Shown: positions 29,351-40,025, counted from the stretch's first letter. The stretch is DNA of 64,000 nt from an uncultured Sulfitobacter sp. (GCA_947501805.1 CANMXJ010000015.1:1-64000); one strand, 5' to 3'. Translations and numbers: made by a program. The notes: generated from the sequence alone by a model not told the origin.

Positions 29351-30254
29351 GCCGCGTATCCTCTTCACCAGCGGTGCGCACGTAAGCAAGCAAAGCGATC
29401 ATCACGATGGCGAGAAGCGTAATCGACAGCGCCGCACCCAAAGGCCAGTTGCGCCCCTGCCCGAACTGCAACTCGATGAGATTACCGATCATCAACTGGT
29501 TGCCCCCGCCCATTACCCGCGGCGTCACATAGGCACCCAAAGACGGCACAAACACGAGGATCGAGCCTGCAATCACTCCTGGCTTCACCAGCGGCAGGAT
29601 CACACGCCGCAGCACTTTTATCCGTGTGGCATAAAGATCGTAGCCTGCTTCGACCAAACTGAAATCCAGCCGTTCCATCGACGCATAAAGCGGCAGCACC
29701 ATCAGTGGCAGGTAAACATAGACCATCCCGACAAGGATCGAAAACTCGGTGAACAACATCTGGATCGGCTCGTCGATGATGCCTGTCCATATCAGCAAAG
29801 TGTTTACCGTGCCTTCATTTCGGATCAGCTCGACCACAGCAAAGGTCCGGATCAACAGGTTTGTCCAGAATGGAATGATGATCAGCAGCATCCACAGATC
29901 ACGCTGTTTCTTGGGCCGTGTTGCGATGAAATAAGCGGTCGGAAAACCAAAAAACAGACAGAGCAGCGTTGTCATCAACGACAGTTTAACAGAGCGCCAG
30001 AAGATGCTCAGATGCGCATCCGAAAAGCCGAGCGTGTCATCAAAAATGTCCCGCTCCATGAAGACATTGAACCATGCCGACCATGAAAACTGCCACTCGA
30101 CGCCGCCGTAATCACCAGCGCTCAGAAAAGAATAGACCAATGTGATCAACAGTGGTCCACTTGCCGCAATGATCAGGATCGTCAGCGCCGGTGCCAGCAA
30201 CAGCCATCGGTTGCGTGCCGCACGCCTTTCTTGTGGGGTGGCAAGATCAGTCAT
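29343..30254 (-). CDS. Polyamine-type ABC transporter permease (PotB/H-like)
   Basis: EAGYDLYATRIKVLRRVILPLVKPGVIAG permease loop. Confidence 0.9.
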   Translation of the reverse strand: MTDLATPQERRAARNRWLLLAPALTILIIAASGPLLITLVYSFLSAGDYGGVEWQFSWSAWFNVFMERDIFDDTLGFSDAHLSIFWRSVKLSLMTTLLCLFFGFPTAYFIATRPKKQRDLWMLLIIIPFWTNLLIRTFAVVELIRNEGTVNTLLIWTGIIDEPIQMLFTEFSILVGMVYVYLPLMVLPLYASMERLDFSLVEAGYDLYATRIKVLRRVILPLVKPGVIAGSILVFVPSLGAYVTPRVMGGGNQLMIGNLIELQFGQGRNWPLGAALSITLLAIVMIALLAYVRTAGEEDTRHG

Positions 30255-30257
30255 ACA

Positions 30258-31337
30258 TCAATCCTTTAACACCTGCCCTACATCGGGCGGAAAGGCGATG
30301 CCGACCCTGTCGCCGCTTGCGACATCGTTATCGTGGTCGGGACGGTTCTGTTGGCGCACAACAAAACCGGTGCCGTCATTCAGGGAGACGTGGTAATGTG
30401 TGTCGGTCCCGAAATAGACAACCTCGCCCAAAGTGCCGCTCAACAACCCTGCATCCTCGGCTCCGATGGTCGCGTGTTCGGGGCGCACAGCAAGAGTGAC
30501 CTTGCCTTGAACGGCTTCGCCTTCTGGCGTGCGCGCAACAATTGTCTTGCCCGATGCCAAACGCACCTGCGCGGTCTCCCCTTCAAACGTAACCACCTCA
30601 GCGGGCAGAAAATTCGTATCGCCAATGAAATCGGCGACAAAGCGTTCAGCAGGATGATCATAAATGTCCCGCGGCCCGCCAATCTGGCGAATGGTGCCAG
30701 CGCTCATCACCGCGATCCGGTCCGACATGGTCAGTGCTTCTTCCTGATCATGGGTGACAAAGATAAAGGTAATGCCCGTTTCAGTTTGCAACCGCTTCAA
30801 TTCAAGCTGCATTTCTTTACGCAGTTTGAAATCCAGCGCGCTGAGCGGTTCATCCAGCAAAAGCACCTTGGGTTTCGGTGCCAGCGCGCGGGCCAGTGCA
30901 ACCCGTTGCTGCTGTCCCCCTGATATCTGAGCCGTCTGACGGTCCGCCATTTCGGTCATTTTGACCAGCTCCAGCATTTCATCGACGGTCGATTTGATTT
31001 CTGCCTTTGGCTTGCCCAGCATCTCAAGACCAAAACCGATATTCTGCGCCACAGTCATATGCGGGAACAGCGCGTAATTCTGGAACACCGTGTTGATGGG
31101 TCGTTTATGTGGCGGCAAATCCACCACGCTGGACCCATGCATTTCCAGATCTCCGGACGTTGGATGTTCGAACCCCGCAATCAGCCGCAACAACGTGGTC
31201 TTGCCACAGCCCGAAGGCCCCAGCAGCGTGAAAAACTCGTTGTCCTTGATCTCGATGCTCGCCTCGGCCAAGGCCACAACAGGCGGTTGGCCCGCATAGA
31301 CCTTGCGCAGCTTGCGGGCGCTGATGGCGATACTCAA
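30258..31337 (-). CDS. Polyamine-type ABC transporter ATP-binding protein (PotA/G-like)
   Basis: [41 protein letters not shown]-terminal TOBE region. Confidence 0.93.
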   Translation of the reverse strand: MSIAISARKLRKVYAGQPPVVALAEASIEIKDNEFFTLLGPSGCGKTTLLRLIAGFEHPTSGDLEMHGSSVVDLPPHKRPINTVFQNYALFPHMTVAQNIGFGLEMLGKPKAEIKSTVDEMLELVKMTEMADRQTAQISGGQQQRVALARALAPKPKVLLLDEPLSALDFKLRKEMQLELKRLQTETGITFIFVTHDQEEALTMSDRIAVMSAGTIRQIGGPRDIYDHPAERFVADFIGDTNFLPAEVVTFEGETAQVRLASGKTIVARTPEGEAVQGKVTLAVRPEHATIGAEDAGLLSGTLGEVVYFGTDTHYHVSLNDGTGFVVRQQNRPDHDNDVASGDRVGIAFPPDVGQVLKD

Positions 31338-31454
31338 ATGGTCTACTCCCCGGTCCTATCCTGACGACAGCAAAGCATATCTCTGACTTTTGCCAATGGT
31401 TAATTGATGATTGCCTGTAATTTTCAGTTCAAAAATACCCCGAACGGGGTAGAT

Positions 31455-32285
31455 ATGGACAATTCAGCGGGATTTTCGGGGTATAAAATGGAACTCCTCA
31501 AGCCAAGAGACATACAGCGCCTGCAAAAAGCAATGGCGTCAAGCACCAGCGAATCGTTCTTCGGGGCGCTACGCAATCTTCTGCGTGCCCGATTGTTCTT
31601 TGACACGTTCCTGATCCTGAAATTCCCCTCGCGGGGCGCACCGGAGCCTGTTGCAACGTGGATCAAAGATGCCGTTGTCGCGCAAAATTATCCACAGCTT
31701 TACACTGAAAGAGCTTACCGCCTCGACCCGTTTTATCAATTTGGACAACGGCGCAGCCGAACCGGTCTGTTCCGTCTTTCCGAAATTGCACCGGTTCGTT
31801 TCTTTTCAAGCGAATACTACACACAGTATTACCGTGAAACGGGGATTGTTGATGAAGTAGGGCTGCTGGTTCCTCTTTCAGACGGATCGATCGGGCATCT
31901 ATCGTTTAGCCGCAGGGAAGCGGTTGGCCCATTTCGACGCAAAGAACTCCAGTGCTTGCGCCAATACAGCCCTATCCTGACCGAGCTTCTGCGCCAGCAC
32001 CTTGAACATCGTCTGAACGATAGCACTAACTCGATCCCTGAGCGTGAAACGCGGCCACTGGATGCGTTGATCCGCAGCTACGTAAAAGCAAAAACCGGTA
32101 CCGCAATCACCCAACGGGAAGGCGAAATGGCGGCCCTTATCCTTCAGGGACATTCCAATGTTTCAGCTGCCCTGCTCATGGGCATTTCGCGTGAAACAGC
32201 CAAAGTGCATCGCCGCAATATCTATCGCAAGCTGACAATTTCATCGCAGACAGAACTGTTCGCGCTGCTTGCCGAGTTATTCTGA
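31455..32285 (+). CDS. LuxR-type HTH transcriptional regulator
   Basis: C-terminal HTH TQREGEMAALILQGHSNVSAALLMGISRETAKVHRRNIYRKL; start uncertain (31404, 31455 or 31488). Confidence 0.85.
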   Translation: MDNSAGFSGYKMELLKPRDIQRLQKAMASSTSESFFGALRNLLRARLFFDTFLILKFPSRGAPEPVATWIKDAVVAQNYPQLYTERAYRLDPFYQFGQRRSRTGLFRLSEIAPVRFFSSEYYTQYYRETGIVDEVGLLVPLSDGSIGHLSFSRREAVGPFRRKELQCLRQYSPILTELLRQHLEHRLNDSTNSIPERETRPLDALIRSYVKAKTGTAITQREGEMAALILQGHSNVSAALLMGISRETAKVHRRNIYRKLTISSQTELFALLAELF

Positions 32286-32299
32286 CCTTTTGGTCTGTC

Positions 32300-32989
32300 T
32301 TATTCCCCTAAAAGGCGTCTTTCGATTTGTACAAACATGCCGTTGGGCATTTCCCCGACCAGCGTCAGGGCGTCAATGACAAACGGTGTGGGCAGGGTCG
32401 GCGCAAAAAAGTCTCTGACCAAAGGAGCGATATCGTTTGCATTCCCAACCCTTTGGGTCAGCGTCATGTGAAAGCGGAACGCTTCCATGACGTGCGGATA
32501 CCCCCAATCAATAAGATTGCGTTCCTGCGCCGGGGACAGGTTTGATTTACGTCGGCGCGCCAGTTCTGCATCTCCAGGAGGCGCGCGAAAACCGTCAAGC
32601 TCGCGCACACAACAGGCCGCCAGTTCATTCAGCGCATCCTGCGGGCCTTGCGGTGTCAATGCCAGAAACCGGCCCAATCGAGTTACCTGCAGTTCTTGCA
32701 AGGCAACCGGTTTCAAATGCGCACAGAGAGTTTGAAAGCCGTCTCGTAGGGCGTTTTCTGTCTTGCCTTCCCGCAGCGCAAACGGTGGTTTGAGGGTGCC
32801 GTGAAACCCGTATTTGCGTGGTGTTTGCGTGATCGCCGCAATGTCGAGACCTTCAATGTCTGGTTGCGCAACCTTCATTGCTGCCGCGACATCCCAACCC
32901 AGCCATTGCGCGCCACGCTGTCCCAACGCACCAGACGGTGTGTAGTAAACGGCATATCTAGAGTAGACAGGCGTCGAAGCAGCGTTCAA
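32300..32989 (-). CDS. DUF1045 (2H phosphoesterase-like) protein
   Basis: YGFHGTLKPPF and FRFHMTLTQRV (two HxT motifs); TTG start proposed because TTGA overlaps upstream TGA stop. Confidence 0.8.
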   Translation of the reverse strand: MNAASTPVYSRYAVYYTPSGALGQRGAQWLGWDVAAAMKVAQPDIEGLDIAAITQTPRKYGFHGTLKPPFALREGKTENALRDGFQTLCAHLKPVALQELQVTRLGRFLALTPQGPQDALNELAACCVRELDGFRAPPGDAELARRRKSNLSPAQERNLIDWGYPHVMEAFRFHMTLTQRVGNANDIAPLVRDFFAPTLPTPFVIDALTLVGEMPNGMFVQIERRLLGE

Positions 32990-34758
32990 ATCCAGACCCT
33001 CGCGAACATGATGACCAGCCCACCGGCGAGAAGTGCGATACGAAGCGGCAAACCCGCAGCACCGATCAACCCATAAGACACCAGCGCCAAACCTGCACCC
33101 ATGCGCAGCGTCGCCCACAGCGCCAATCCCGGTGCTGCGCCCAGTTTGATCAGTTGCTCATTGGCAATCATCCCAAGCGGGATCAGATAGAGTCCGACAC
33201 CCAGGGCCATTGCCGTCAGCGCCACCCTAAGCCAGTTTTCTTCGATCATACCCGCTGCAATAAAAACCGCGCCACAGACAGGTGGCGTTATGGTTGAAAG
33301 CAGCGCAAACCAGAAAACAAACAGATGTGCCTGCAAAGGCTCCAAACCCAATTCGATCAATGCAGGACCGGCCACCGAAACGCAGATCACATAAGCGGCT
33401 GTCGTTGGCACTTCCATGCCCAGCAACAGACAGGCGAGGGCCGTTAGAAAAAGGGATGGCCACAACAATCCACCAGACCCCGATATGATCACAGAGGTTA
33501 GCTTCACCCCCAGACCGGTGATACCCAAAACGCCAATGACGATAGACGCACAAATGATAATAGAACCAATCATCGCAACCTGTTTGCCTGCAGACAGGGC
33601 TGCATCGGCCACTCGTGTGCCCCATTGGTTCAGATCCAACCCACGTCTGCCGTCCAGGGCGAGGGCCAGAACGCCAACCAATACGGCAATGCAGGCCGCG
33701 TATTGTGGCGTGTAGCCCAGCGCAAACATCGCGCTTAGTAGAACTGTAAAGGGAACGAGGAAAAAAGCGGACGTCACCAGAACGTCCCGCGCGCTCGGGC
33801 GGTCCTCGACTGGAACACCCTTCAGGTCATATCGGCCCGCATAAGCGTTGATCCCAACCCAGACGGCAAAGAAATAAAGCAGCGCAGGCAAGATCGCGGC
33901 AATCATGATTTGAGTGTAGGGCACGCCTGTCAGTTCTACCATGACAAAGGCCCCTGCCCCCATCAACGGTGGCATGATCTGCCCCCCGGATGAGGCCACA
34001 GCTTCGACCGCTGCGGCGAGGCGTTTGGGGTAGCCGAGTTTGGTCATGGCGGGCAACGTAATTGCGCCGGTAGAGGCCACATTGGCCGAGGCCGAGCCGG
34101 ATATCGACCCGAAGAGCGCAGAAGAGATAACCGACACTTTCGCTGCGCCGCCCTTGAGACGCCCCGCCGCTGTGGAAGCCACGTTCATAAACCCCTGTCC
34201 TGCTTCGCCTGCGTTCAGAACAGCGCCGAAGATCACGAATATCGCAACAACATTCGCCGAGACACCCGTAAGACTGCCCCAAAGCCCACCTTCTGCAATC
34301 GTCAGCGTGCCCAGGAAACTGGGCAGCGGCGTACCGGAATGGCCAAACTCCCCCGGCAGGTATTGGCCAAACAAGCCGTATGCCAGCGCAGTCAGTGCCA
34401 CCAGCGGTAACGGCCAGCCGATCATTCTGCGTGCGCCCTCGATTGCGATCAGCAACAAAGCCACAGCCATCCAGATCTGCGCGCGCCCTTCAAGGAAACC
34501 GTATTGATCGCGCAATAGCTGGTGATTGAACGCGATCCACAGACAACAAACAATGCCGATCACCATGATCAGCGCACCCGAAATCAGACTAACACGGCCC
34601 TTGGCGGCAAACAGAAACACCCATGGCAAAAGCAGCGCCATATGCAACGGACGGCTGACAAGGTTTGGCACCAATCCGTAAAAGATCAGGCCCAGATGAA
34701 ACACGCAGGTCAGTGCGCCCAAAGCAATCCACAGGGGCGGTCGGATTCGTTCTGTCAT
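32986..34758 (-). CDS. TRAP transporter fused permease (4TM+12TM, TAXI-associated)
   Basis: GSISGSASANVASTGAITLPAMTKLGYPKRLAAAVEAVASSGGQIMPPLMGAGAFVM, typical TRAP fused permease. Confidence 0.93.
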   Translation of the reverse strand: MTERIRPPLWIALGALTCVFHLGLIFYGLVPNLVSRPLHMALLLPWVFLFAAKGRVSLISGALIMVIGIVCCLWIAFNHQLLRDQYGFLEGRAQIWMAVALLLIAIEGARRMIGWPLPLVALTALAYGLFGQYLPGEFGHSGTPLPSFLGTLTIAEGGLWGSLTGVSANVVAIFVIFGAVLNAGEAGQGFMNVASTAAGRLKGGAAKVSVISSALFGSISGSASANVASTGAITLPAMTKLGYPKRLAAAVEAVASSGGQIMPPLMGAGAFVMVELTGVPYTQIMIAAILPALLYFFAVWVGINAYAGRYDLKGVPVEDRPSARDVLVTSAFFLVPFTVLLSAMFALGYTPQYAACIAVLVGVLALALDGRRGLDLNQWGTRVADAALSAGKQVAMIGSIIICASIVIGVLGITGLGVKLTSVIISGSGGLLWPSLFLTALACLLLGMEVPTTAAYVICVSVAGPALIELGLEPLQAHLFVFWFALLSTITPPVCGAVFIAAGMIEENWLRVALTAMALGVGLYLIPLGMIANEQLIKLGAAPGLALWATLRMGAGLALVSYGLIGAAGLPLRIALLAGGLVIMFARVWI

Positions 34759-34780
34759 GGAGGACTGCCTTTGGAATAAT

Positions 34781-34808
34781 TGCTCCGGCCAAGACATCAG
34801 ACGGAGCA
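34781..34808 (-). terminator. Weak hairpin after TAXI SBP gene
   Basis: tgctccg/14 nt/cggagca. Confidence 0.35.
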
Positions 34809-34815
34809 GAAACAC

Positions 34816-35772
34816 TTACATATGCGCGTCAGAAAGGGCCACGCCGATCTCTTTGTAATACTTGATCGCGCCGGGATGGATTGACGTCTTTATGTTGCTC
34901 AGCATGTCAGCAGACACGCCTTTCCACCATGCCGCAGCTTCGCCCATTTCGGCCTGACGTTCCCAATAGGTCTTGGTCAACTGATAAGCTGTGTCTTCGT
35001 CCATTTTGGTCGTGGTAAAGGCGGCAACCGGAAGAGACGTTGTGACGATATCACTATCCTGTCCCGCATAGGTGCCCGCCGGAATGACCAACCTTGTGCG
35101 CTTGGATTGCGCTACTTGTTCATCACTTAACGAGATGACCTTAACAGGGGTGGATGCCGCGGCCTCAATGACGTTTGGTGCAGGGTATGACCCTGCTGTG
35201 ACAAATCCGTCGATCTGGCCATTTTTGAGCGCATTCACCGCATTGGAAAGTTCGCTGTCCGCGATGGTCACTTTGCCTTCCATGCCAAACAGCTTGAGGT
35301 ATTTCTCACCCTCACGCGCACCAAACGAACCACTACCGAGCAGGATCGTCTTGCCCTCCATATCCGCAAACGTGGTCACGCCGGATTTCTCTGCCATGAC
35401 AAAGTGCATGGTTAGCGACGGGATCGGGAACAAGGCCCGGATCTCGTCAAACGCCGGATCGCCCTTGCCCTCAAACATCGCTTTGCCACCCTGGGCAAGC
35501 GACACCAGAACAGGTGGTGTGGTGAAAACGTAGTCACTGCCGCGCGCGCGGACTTCCATCACGTTCTGTACGGAGCCTTGGCTTTCCTCGACCGTGACAA
35601 TCACGTTGCCATCGGTACCCGCCTTCATCGCTTCGGCAATCTGCACGCCCATCTGGTAATACGACGAACTGGTTTTCGCAGATTTATAGGTGATCCGCGT
35701 TTCGGCCCAAGCTGCCGGAGCCATCAGGCTGAACGCAACGACTGTACTTGCAATTATCTTGGTAAATTTCAT
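34816..35772 (-). CDS. TAXI family TRAP transporter solute-binding subunit
   Basis: Signal peptide; SSSYYQMGVQIAEAMKAGTDGNVIVTVEESQGSVQNVMEVRA. Confidence 0.9.
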   Translation of the reverse strand: MKFTKIIASTVVAFSLMAPAAWAETRITYKSAKTSSSYYQMGVQIAEAMKAGTDGNVIVTVEESQGSVQNVMEVRARGSDYVFTTPPVLVSLAQGGKAMFEGKGDPAFDEIRALFPIPSLTMHFVMAEKSGVTTFADMEGKTILLGSGSFGAREGEKYLKLFGMEGKVTIADSELSNAVNALKNGQIDGFVTAGSYPAPNVIEAAASTPVKVISLSDEQVAQSKRTRLVIPAGTYAGQDSDIVTTSLPVAAFTTTKMDEDTAYQLTKTYWERQAEMGEAAAWWKGVSADMLSNIKTSIHPGAIKYYKEIGVALSDAHM

Positions 35773-36203
35773 TAGTGTCTCTCCCGTGTTTCCAAGCCTG
35801 ATCTTTGAGGATCACCGGCGGGTTTACAAGTCGTTGCAAGGGAAACGGCGCAATCGCGTTTGTTCACCGCAAACCCGCGTGAGGGGGAATATGTGTCTAC
35901 ATCCACAGCATGACAGACGAATTGCGCCTCAGAAGTGGGAACCCCGGCCTTCCCGAGAGTCCACCCAACATTGGTGATCATACGTTTACACAACAAGAAT
36001 AGCAGATGATCCAACTTGGCCTGAACCCACCGGCCCGAACTCTGTAAGATCAGGATACATAGCGGGAAATGCACCAGAAAAGGAAAACAACCGCCTTTGA
36101 AACGGCGCGCCCCTCAATCCTTACTGATTTAATAAACTATATTGCCTTTCAATGCGAATCTGTTACTTGAGTATTTAAGTAAAGAATTTAATCTGGAGAA
36201 ACC

Positions 36204-37232
36204 ATGACCCTTCGCAGCCGTTCCATCACCGCTCTACTGGCCACTACAACCTTGCTGGGCGGCACTGTCGCCGCTTTGGCAGAAGGCGAGTTGAACCTGT
36301 ATTCCTCACGCCACTATGACACCGACGAACGCCTTTACTCAGACTTCACCGAGGCAACCGGCATCACCATCAACCGGATTGAGGGCAAAGCAGACGAGTT
36401 GATCGCACGTATGCAGGCGGAGGGCGCAAATTCACCTGCCGATCTGTTGATCACCGTGGATACATCACGCCTAGAGCGGGCCAAAAATGCCGGCATCTTG
36501 CAATCCATCGACAGCGCTGTGCTGGAAGAGCGCATACCATCCAACCTGCAAGACAACGACAACCAGTGGTTCGGTTTTTCCCAACGCGCGCGGATCATTT
36601 TTTATGACAAGACCGACGTGCAAGACCCACCGATGGACTATGTCGCGCTCGCCGATCCGAAATACAAAGGCAAGGTCTGCCACCGTTCGTCCTCAAACGT
36701 TTACGGCCAGACACTGCTTGCGTCCATCATCGAAAACCACGGTGCCGAAGCAGCCAAATCATGGGCTGCTGGCGTAGTCGCCAATTTCGCCCGTGATCCC
36801 GAAGGCGGCGACACCGACCAATTGCGCGGCATCATCTCGGGTCAGTGCGATATTTCCGTGGCCAACACGTACTACTTTGCCCGCGCTTTGCGTACGGATG
36901 TAAAAGGACTAAGCGCGGATATCGACCAGATCGGCTGGGTGTTCCCTGCACAGGACGCTGAAGGCGCGCATATGAACCTGTCGGGTGCCGGTGTTGCGGC
37001 GCATGCACCAAACAAGGACAACGCGATCAAGTTCCTTGAATATCTCGCATCCGATCAGGCGCAGCAGTACTTCTCTGCGGGCAACGATGAATTCCCTGCC
37101 GTTCCGGGTGTCACACTCAGCGAGAGTGTCGCGAAACTGGGCGAATTCAAGGCTGATGCAGTAGATCTTTCCGCCGTGGCTAAGAACGTACCGGAAGCAC
37201 AAAAAATCTTTAACGAAGTAGGCTGGAAGTAA
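36204..37232 (+). CDS. Fe(3+) ABC transporter substrate-binding protein (FbpA/FutA-like)
   Basis: GELNLYSSRHYDTDERLYSDFTEATGITINRIEGKADELIARMQAEG, CHRSSSNVYGQTLLASIIENHG. Confidence 0.9.
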   Translation: MTLRSRSITALLATTTLLGGTVAALAEGELNLYSSRHYDTDERLYSDFTEATGITINRIEGKADELIARMQAEGANSPADLLITVDTSRLERAKNAGILQSIDSAVLEERIPSNLQDNDNQWFGFSQRARIIFYDKTDVQDPPMDYVALADPKYKGKVCHRSSSNVYGQTLLASIIENHGAEAAKSWAAGVVANFARDPEGGDTDQLRGIISGQCDISVANTYYFARALRTDVKGLSADIDQIGWVFPAQDAEGAHMNLSGAGVAAHAPNKDNAIKFLEYLASDQAQQYFSAGNDEFPAVPGVTLSESVAKLGEFKADAVDLSAVAKNVPEAQKIFNEVGWK

Positions 37233-37255
37233 GCCTCCCTTCACAGTGTAAACAG

Positions 37256-37281
37256 CGGGGCGCACCAATGGGTGCGCCCCG
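37256..37281 (+). terminator. Rho-independent-type terminator hairpin after iron SBP
   Basis: ggggcgcacc/aatg/ggtgcgcccc perfect 10-bp stem. Confidence 0.8.
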
Positions 37282-37297
37282 TCTGCTTTCTGACAGC

Positions 37298-38257
37298 TTA
37301 CACCGGATTAAGCACCGCTTTGCCGTCAAAAAACGCAATCAGGTTTTCAACCGCCATCATTCCCATACCCTCGCGCACTTCCTGCGCTGCAGTGCCCAGA
37401 TGGGGCAACAGCGTGACATTTTCCAACGCAACCAGAGCTTCTGGCACCTTGGGTTCAAACTCGTACACGTCCAACCCCGCCCCCGCGATGCGGTTCTGTT
37501 GCAAGGCCTCGATCAAAGCAGCCTCAGCCACAATATCTCCTCTCGCGATATTGACCAGATAGCTTTGCGGACCCAAGGCCGCCAGGGCCGTCGCATCAAT
37601 CAAATGGTGGGTTTCGGGTGTGGCTGGCAAAGCGATGATCACCACATCTGCGGCTGACAAAACCTCGTGCAATGTGTCGAGTTGTCTGGCATCGCTCTCA
37701 AGTTCGCTCACTTTCGAGCGGTTGTAAAACACCACTTTCATGCCAAACCCGTTTATCGCCCGCTTGGCAATCGCCTTGCCGATCCGACCCATACCAATCA
37801 CCCCCAACGTCTTGCCTGACACATGCATGCCCAACAGCTGTGTCGGGTGCCAGCCGGGCCAATTGCCTGCACGCACCATCCGCTCGCCCTCTCCTGCGCG
37901 CCGACAGGTCATCAACATCAAGGTCATGGCGATATCGGCAGTCGCGTCAGTCACCGCACCGGGCGTATTGGTTACCTCAACGCCTGCTGCGCGGGCAGCT
38001 GCAGCGTCAATATGGTTAAAGCCAACGCCGAAGTTCGCAAGGATGCGGCAGCGCGGCTTGCCCTCAAATACATCAGCCGGAAAAACATCACCAAGCGTTG
38101 GCAGAACAGCGTCAAACTCCGCAAGAACACTCGCGATTTCGGCCTTAGTCAAAGGTGTATTTTCGGACCGCACAGTGACGTCAAAGGAAGCCGCAGCAGC
38201 GTCAATCACGCGTTGGGGCAAGGGGCGCGTTACAAATAATGTGGGCATCTTGTTCAC
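37298..38257 (-). CDS. D-2-hydroxyacid dehydrogenase (NAD-binding)
   Basis: GVIGMGRIGKAIAKRA, NIARGDIVAEAAL, LLPHLGTA. Confidence 0.9.
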   Translation of the reverse strand: MNKMPTLFVTRPLPQRVIDAAAASFDVTVRSENTPLTKAEIASVLAEFDAVLPTLGDVFPADVFEGKPRCRILANFGVGFNHIDAAAARAAGVEVTNTPGAVTDATADIAMTLMLMTCRRAGEGERMVRAGNWPGWHPTQLLGMHVSGKTLGVIGMGRIGKAIAKRAINGFGMKVVFYNRSKVSELESDARQLDTLHEVLSAADVVIIALPATPETHHLIDATALAALGPQSYLVNIARGDIVAEAALIEALQQNRIAGAGLDVYEFEPKVPEALVALENVTLLPHLGTAAQEVREGMGMMAVENLIAFFDGKAVLNPV

Positions 38258-38365
38258 CGTTCAACTTGGAGTTTCTCAATTGCTCCAAGCTGAACGGTTG
38301 ACGCTCGACGTCAAGAACAAATGATGTCAGAAAAATTGCCCACACTGCCTATGTCGGAAGAACGA

Positions 38366-39166
38366 CTAAGCAAAATCGACTGCAACTGTGCCAAACGGAC
38401 CGTAATCTGCAATGATTTTCGAGCCAGACGGACATTCAACGGGCCGAATAAAGCTCCCTGACAAGATCACTTGCCCCGCCTCGATCTGTTGCCCGTATTG
38501 CGACATGCGCCGCGCTAACCAGACAACACTTTCGACAGGATCGTTCAGCACACCAGCACCCAGACCTGTCTCTTCAATCTCCCCGTTGCGAAAAACCATT
38601 GCGCCAACCCAACGCAGATCATGCGCGCCAAATGTGTGTTTCCGCGGCCCCAAGACGATACCCGCGTTCGCTGCATTGTCACTGATCGTGTCGTATACTT
38701 TGCGCGCCTGTCCGGTGTCGGGATCGGCCCGTAAAATCCGCGTATCGAGGATTTCGATCGCGGGCGTCACATGATCGGTTGCCGCAATCACATCCTCACG
38801 GGTGATACCCGCACCACCAAGGGCAGACTTCATCACAAAAGCAATCTCGGCCTCCATACGAGGTTGGATAAACCGCCCCTTCGGCACGACAGCCCCACTA
38901 TGAAACAGCATATCATCAAACAGAATACCGCTGTCGGGAATGTCGATGCCAAGGGCGGCCTGCATCGCCTTTGACGTCAGACCAATCTTCCAGCCAATAA
39001 CTTTGCGCCCCTCCGCCAGCTTCGCCTGATAAATCGCATTCTGGATCGCATAGGCATCGTCCATGTCGATCTCTGGATACCGGATCGAAAGCAAACCGAT
39101 TTGTGCGCCCGTCTTCTCGGCGCTGATCAGGGCTGCGGCAGCGGCGGCATGCTCTTGTGGTGTCAT
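38366..39166 (-). CDS. hpaH: 2-oxo-hept-4-ene-1,7-dioate hydratase / 2-keto-4-pentenoate hydratase family
   Basis: MhpD/HpaH family (GWKIGLTSKAMQAALGIDIPDSGILFDDML); adjacent hpa genes. Confidence 0.87.
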   Translation of the reverse strand: MTPQEHAAAAAALISAEKTGAQIGLLSIRYPEIDMDDAYAIQNAIYQAKLAEGRKVIGWKIGLTSKAMQAALGIDIPDSGILFDDMLFHSGAVVPKGRFIQPRMEAEIAFVMKSALGGAGITREDVIAATDHVTPAIEILDTRILRADPDTGQARKVYDTISDNAANAGIVLGPRKHTFGAHDLRWVGAMVFRNGEIEETGLGAGVLNDPVESVVWLARRMSQYGQQIEAGQVILSGSFIRPVECPSGSKIIADYGPFGTVAVDFA

Positions 39167-40014
39167 GCTTCGTCCTCGATTGAATTGCGCAGGGTGCCGA
39201 TGGTATTGACCTCCACCTCGACCACATCGCCGGGTTTCAGGAAGACAGGCGGATCAAAGCGCGCACCTGCGCCGGTGGGGGTTCCGGTGACAATGATATC
39301 GCCGGGCTGAAGCGTCATGAATGTCGAGATATAGGCAATCTGCTCGCGGATCGGGAACATCATGCGGCTAAGCGTATCGTCCTGACGGACCTCGCCGTTG
39401 ACGCGGGTTGTGATGCTGGCATCATCCAGTTGAACGGCATCGCTAAACGGCACAATCCAAGGGCCAATCGCGCCCGAGTGGTCCCAGTTTTTGCCCTGCG
39501 TCACGTTGAATTTCGCATGGCGCACCCAATCGCGGATGGTCCCTTCGTTGCAGATCGTGATCGCCGCAATGTGGTCATAAGCATCCACCGCCTGAATACG
39601 CCGTCCTGTTTTACCGATGACAATGGCGACTTCACCCTCATAATCCAGTTGCGCGCTTTCCGGCGGCCGGATAAGCGGCTGGCCGTGCCCTGTGAAACCA
39701 CTGGCGAAACGCGGAAAAAGCGACATGTGTTTGGGTAGTTCAGTGCCATCCTTGTACTCCGCATTGCGGTCGGGGAAGTTTACGCCAACGCACAAGATCC
39801 GCGTCGTATCGGGCAGGACCATATCATAGGTAACGTCTTTGTGCGTGACGTTCTTGCCCAAGGCCGCATGTTCGAGCGTTTTCAAACCACCTGCGATCAA
39901 GGCCTGTCGCAAGGTTGGCCACTGCGAAAAATCTGGCGATAGGGCGATCATCCCGTCCTCGCTCACAGCGCCATAATAGCTCTGATCATCGACCTTATAA
40001 GTCGCAAAACGCAT
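39163..40014 (-). CDS. hpaG: Fumarylacetoacetate hydrolase-family isomerase/decarboxylase
   Basis: LDYEGEVAIVIGKTGRRI, GDIIVTGTPTGAGA; operon context. Confidence 0.87.
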   Translation of the reverse strand: MRFATYKVDDQSYYGAVSEDGMIALSPDFSQWPTLRQALIAGGLKTLEHAALGKNVTHKDVTYDMVLPDTTRILCVGVNFPDRNAEYKDGTELPKHMSLFPRFASGFTGHGQPLIRPPESAQLDYEGEVAIVIGKTGRRIQAVDAYDHIAAITICNEGTIRDWVRHAKFNVTQGKNWDHSGAIGPWIVPFSDAVQLDDASITTRVNGEVRQDDTLSRMMFPIREQIAYISTFMTLQPGDIIVTGTPTGAGARFDPPVFLKPGDVVEVEVNTIGTLRNSIEDEA

Positions 40015-40025
40015 TCTGGTCCCCT

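Noticed and set aside
29304-30086. 260-aa plus-strand ORF
   Set aside because: Antisense to the PotB-like permease; no domain.
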